Below, piece after piece: positions 25,162 through 27,659 of a DNA stretch of 27,659 nt (positions within the stretch are counted from its first letter, which is position 1; every line of letters starts with the position of its first letter). The translations under genes and the position numbers were made by a program. Under the pieces are notes generated by a model. It was not told the DNA's origin, did no database searches, and worked only from the letters and a program-made list of their open reading frames with translations. The DNA comes from CAZEUZ01 sp964515805. GTDB lineage: Bacteria > Pseudomonadota > Gammaproteobacteria > Pseudomonadales > Cellvibrionaceae. The stretch is taken from NCBI GenBank assembly GCA_964515805.1, contig CAZEUZ010000125.1, positions 1 through 27,659 of the forward strand. Direction: 5' to 3'.

Positions 25162-26568
25162 ATGCTCAATATTCATTGTATCACCTATCAAACTGATAGC
25201 AGCAACTTATTTCACGCTATCCGTGATCTACCCTATGCTTGTTGGCTTGACAGTGGCAAGCCTCAATGCAGTAACGGACGTTATGACATTTTGACGGCCT
25301 GTCCTACAGAACGTTATGTTACCCGAGGACAATCCACCTCTATTTATCATTGCAATTTTGTTGAGGGTGGCGATCGCTTAATTGAACAGCGCGAAGAAAA
25401 CCCCTTTGCCATCATAGAATCCGCTGTCAGTAAACTGGCTTGCGAGGATAAGCGGCTGCCATTTATTGGCGGTGCTATTGGCTACCTGGGTTACGACTTA
25501 GCGGGCCACAGTATGGATACTGTATTGCCTGCTGTTGCTGAAAACAAATGCCATCTGCCGGATATGCATATGGGCATTTATCACTGGGCTATCATACAAG
25601 ATCATGATAAACAGCAAAGCGTTATCGTTTCCTTACCTAGCTGCAACCCATCCTTACTACAAATTATTAAGAAGCGGCTAGAGAAAATTCCTGCTGATTC
25701 AATAACTAAACATTCACAACAAGAAATAGAGAAATCTTTCATTATTAGTGACTTGCATTCAAATATGAATGTTAAATCTTATATAAAGACACTCGACAAA
25801 ATTGACGACTACATTCATGCTGGCGACTGCTATCAAATCAATATAGCGCAATGTTTTTCCGCTAAATACCGAGGAGACCCCTACTGGGCCTACCAAAAAT
25901 TGCGTCGCTCAATGGCTTCACCCTACTCTGCTTATCTGTCAATGGATGATCAACACATACTGTGCTTATCGCCGGAAAGATTTATAACAATTACTGATCG
26001 ACAAGTCATCACACAGCCGATAAAGGGCACGGCCCCACGCCACAGAGATCCGATCATTGATCGTCAATTAGCAGAAGATTTGCAACATAGTGAAAAAAAT
26101 CGTGCTGAAAATATCATGATTGTCGATTTATTGCGCAATGATCTGGGAAAAACCTGCATCCCCGGCAGTATTAGTGTGGATAAGCTATTTGATCTCGAAT
26201 CCTTTCCTAACGTGCATCATTTAGTCAGTACAATTAGAGGAGTAATCGACAATCGTTATTCAGCGTTGGACACGTTAAAAGCCTGTTTCCCCGGCGGTTC
26301 CATTACCGGCGCGCCAAAAAAAAGAGCGATGGAAATTATTGAGGAGTTGGAGCCCTACAAGCGCTCTGCTTATTGTGGCAGTATTAGTTATATCAGCGCC
26401 AATGGCTATTTAGATTCTAATATTGTCATACGCAGTGTGATTTGCGATGGCCAACAATTATATTGCTGGGGCGGCGGCGGCATCGTTGCCGATTCTGATG
26501 CAAGCGACGAATATCAGGAAAGTTTAGTCAAAATACAGCGCATATTAGATATATTGACCGCAACCTAG
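25162..26568 (+). CDS. pabB: PabB, aminodeoxychorismate synthase component I
   Basis: Converts chorismate and ammonia (supplied by PabA) to 4-amino-4-deoxychorismate for folate synthesis. The chorismate-binding domain (about 200-468) has IKGTAPR with K288, the lysine that marks PabB; anthranilate synthase TrpE has alanine there. Further blocks are AENIMIVDLLRNDLG, PGGSITGAPKKRAMEII and the late WGGGGIVADSDASDEYQE. The N-terminal domain includes FIGGAIGYLGYDL. Length is typical at 468 residues. pabA is not in the window. The ATG at 25162 lacks a clear Shine-Dalgarno; the 40-base gap to purB may allow read-through transcription. Confidence 0.95.
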   Translation: MLNIHCITYQTDSSNLFHAIRDLPYACWLDSGKPQCSNGRYDILTACPTERYVTRGQSTSIYHCNFVEGGDRLIEQREENPFAIIESAVSKLACEDKRLPFIGGAIGYLGYDLAGHSMDTVLPAVAENKCHLPDMHMGIYHWAIIQDHDKQQSVIVSLPSCNPSLLQIIKKRLEKIPADSITKHSQQEIEKSFIISDLHSNMNVKSYIKTLDKIDDYIHAGDCYQINIAQCFSAKYRGDPYWAYQKLRRSMASPYSAYLSMDDQHILCLSPERFITITDRQVITQPIKGTAPRHRDPIIDRQLAEDLQHSEKNRAENIMIVDLLRNDLGKTCIPGSISVDKLFDLESFPNVHHLVSTIRGVIDNRYSALDTLKACFPGGSITGAPKKRAMEIIEELEPYKRSAYCGSISYISANGYLDSNIVIRSVICDGQQLYCWGGGGIVADSDASDEYQESLVKIQRILDILTAT

Positions 26569-26621
26569 AACCCATAGAGTTGTTTGTGCACCGATTACTG
26601 AAACAATCTGAGGGTATTGCG

Positions 26622-27659
26622 TTACAAAATCATGGAGCGAACTATTTCTGCCAGGTTACACGCATTTTCACCTTGAGTAGTCATGGCGATATCCGCTGTT
26701 TTAGTTTTGTTAATCTGCAGATTCATTTGGTGTGCACTTAAGTAAGCGGTACCGACACAACCCACCGTTTCTTCTGTACAACTTTCATTGATAACAATAG
26801 TATTGGCGTGCATTTCCATGCCTGTTTGCCGGGTATTTTTAATCATTACATTGTCTATTGCATCTAATCTTTGTAATTTTTCAAGCGCACCTTTTCCCGC
26901 TTTGTCATAAAAGATTTCCGTCGGCAGCCCTTCTCTGACTTTATTGATTATCAGATCCAAAACAGGTGTGTCTTGTATGCCTTTCATCATTATTTGTAAA
27001 TTACTATCCGCTGAGTCAATCATGCTGGCGTAAAGATTGACCACATCGCAACGATTGCACTCCGGTTGATTGAAAAAGATACCATACCGATGTAATTCAC
27101 CCATCAACCTACCCGCTTGGGTAATATTTTCTTGTACGTACATTGCTTCAGCATAATCGGCGAGTAGCGTGGCTGTTTGCCCAGTCAATTCGGTAATAAT
27201 GTTAGTGCGCCTATTCGACACGGAGCCTCTGAAGTTTGATGTGGTAAAGAAAACTTTTTCGCCAACGGCAATAAATTTTCCATGATTCAGCAACCCATGA
27301 TCGGTTGTTTTAGAGGCAGGTATGACGAGCTTAACATTGAGTTTTTTACAAGATGTATCAATGGTATCTCTGTCGCTTGTCCCAAATAAACTAAATATTC
27401 TGGAAGCGATCAGCGTCACTTGTCCGTTAATGTTATTTCGACGGTAAGCCTCCAGTGCCGCCACAAGTTCTCCGGTATCATCCTCTATGGCATGCTGATG
27501 TATCATGACAGGCGCATTACCGGTTGCGCTGGCTATGCCACTGAATATTTTTCTTTGTAAGGTTTGACCATCTTCAATAGTGAATTTAGAGCGATTGGCT
27601 GTCTTGGGCAGTATATCGTGTATTTTCTTGGGAATTGGCAGCTGCTGCTCATCAAATAC
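26622..27659 (-). CDS. Phospholipase D-like protein with degenerate HKD motifs (5' part outside window)
   Basis: At least 346 residues are visible; the frame stays open through 27659, so the N-terminus and any signal peptide lie beyond the window. The layout is PLD-like: a strand APVMIHQHAIEDD, then ITLIAS-type QVTLIASRIFSLF, and a first catalytic-type motif H-G-K-F-I-A-V-G...F-F-T-T-S-N. This keeps H, K and the terminal S-N but has Gly where the HKD Asp belongs. A second half mirrors it: LQIMMKGIQDTPVLDLII, then H-A-N-T-I-V-I-N...G-T-A-Y-L-S, where K and D are both Asn. A CNRC pair lies at about 27057-27046. Substrate and activity are unknown; it may be a divergent or inactive PLD-fold protein. 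Convergent with pabB, with a 53-base gap. Confidence 0.65.
   Translation of the reverse strand, partial: VFDEQQLPIPKKIHDILPKTANRSKFTIEDGQTLQRKIFSGIASATGNAPVMIHQHAIEDDTGELVAALEAYRRNNINGQVTLIASRIFSLFGTSDRDTIDTSCKKLNVKLVIPASKTTDHGLLNHGKFIAVGEKVFFTTSNFRGSVSNRRTNIITELTGQTATLLADYAEAMYVQENITQAGRLMGELHRYGIFFNQPECNRCDVVNLYASMIDSADSNLQIMMKGIQDTPVLDLIINKVREGLPTEIFYDKAGKGALEKLQRLDAIDNVMIKNTRQTGMEMHANTIVINESCTEETVGCVGTAYLSAHQMNLQINKTKTADIAMTTQGENACNLAEIVRSMIL

Noticed and set aside
26580..26606. TTGTTT ... AAACAA inverted repeat between pabB and the PLD-like gene as a terminator
   Set aside because: Only 6 A/T-rich pairs around a 15-base loop, with no T-run; too weak to call.

Overview
The window carries ordinary chromosomal housekeeping genes of a gammaproteobacterium with moderately low GC. 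A ThrH-type phosphatase, a PF06189-type 5'-nucleotidase, a short MiaE, a TIGR02449-type coiled-coil protein next to zapA, and a very large (about 1,624-residue) NAD-glutamate dehydrogenase together point to the Pseudomonadales / Cellvibrionales / Oceanospirillales side of the class. That placement is inference from gene content, not a phylogeny. I see no insertion sequence, prophage, CRISPR array or rRNA gene.

Layout. 1-612: thrH (minus strand, lacking only its last residue or so). 803-1081: a small thioredoxin-like protein, meeting tail-to-tail with a minus-strand operon scpA - scpB - rluB - 5'-nucleotidase (4319 down to 1078). 4532-6357: miaE followed by an uncharacterised GT-A glycosyltransferase. 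7776-6472 (minus): a DJ-1/PfpI protein and a MarC membrane protein. 7777-9048 is the least orderly part: a 341-base gene-free stretch, a short reading frame that looks like the start of a lost PF04307 membrane hydrolase, and a PaiB-like FMN-binding protein whose start codon lies in a degenerate 14-bp tandem repeat. 9137-9986: a 1-Cys peroxiredoxin, a hairpin, and tRNA-Ala(GGC) with its own promoter. 10587-10060 (minus): a TIGR02449-like coiled coil and zapA. 10726-11388: a HAD nucleotidase. 14146-11409 (minus): hldE and hemL. 14809-14195 (minus): a lipoprotein lytic transglycosylase. 14996-15475: a secreted protein of unknown function. 23446-15482 (minus): gdhB, pyrD and ligA as an apparent operon. 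23739-26568: purB and pabB. 27659-26622 (minus): a phospholipase-D-like protein running off the window, with degenerate HKD motifs.

Functionally the set covers chromosome segregation (ScpAB), cell division (ZapA), DNA ligation (LigA), rRNA and tRNA modification (RluB, MiaE), nucleotide metabolism (PyrD, PurB, two nucleotidases), folate and heme precursors (PabB, HemL), LPS heptose (HldE), glutamate catabolism (GdhB) and redox or carbonyl stress defence (Prx6, DJ-1, thioredoxin-like). I found no convincing new multi-gene system. The items most worth follow-up are the degenerate PLD protein, the glycosyltransferase beside miaE, the secreted orphan protein, the hydrolase remnant, the paiB repeat, the nested inverted repeat at 6362-6429 and the displaced ligA.
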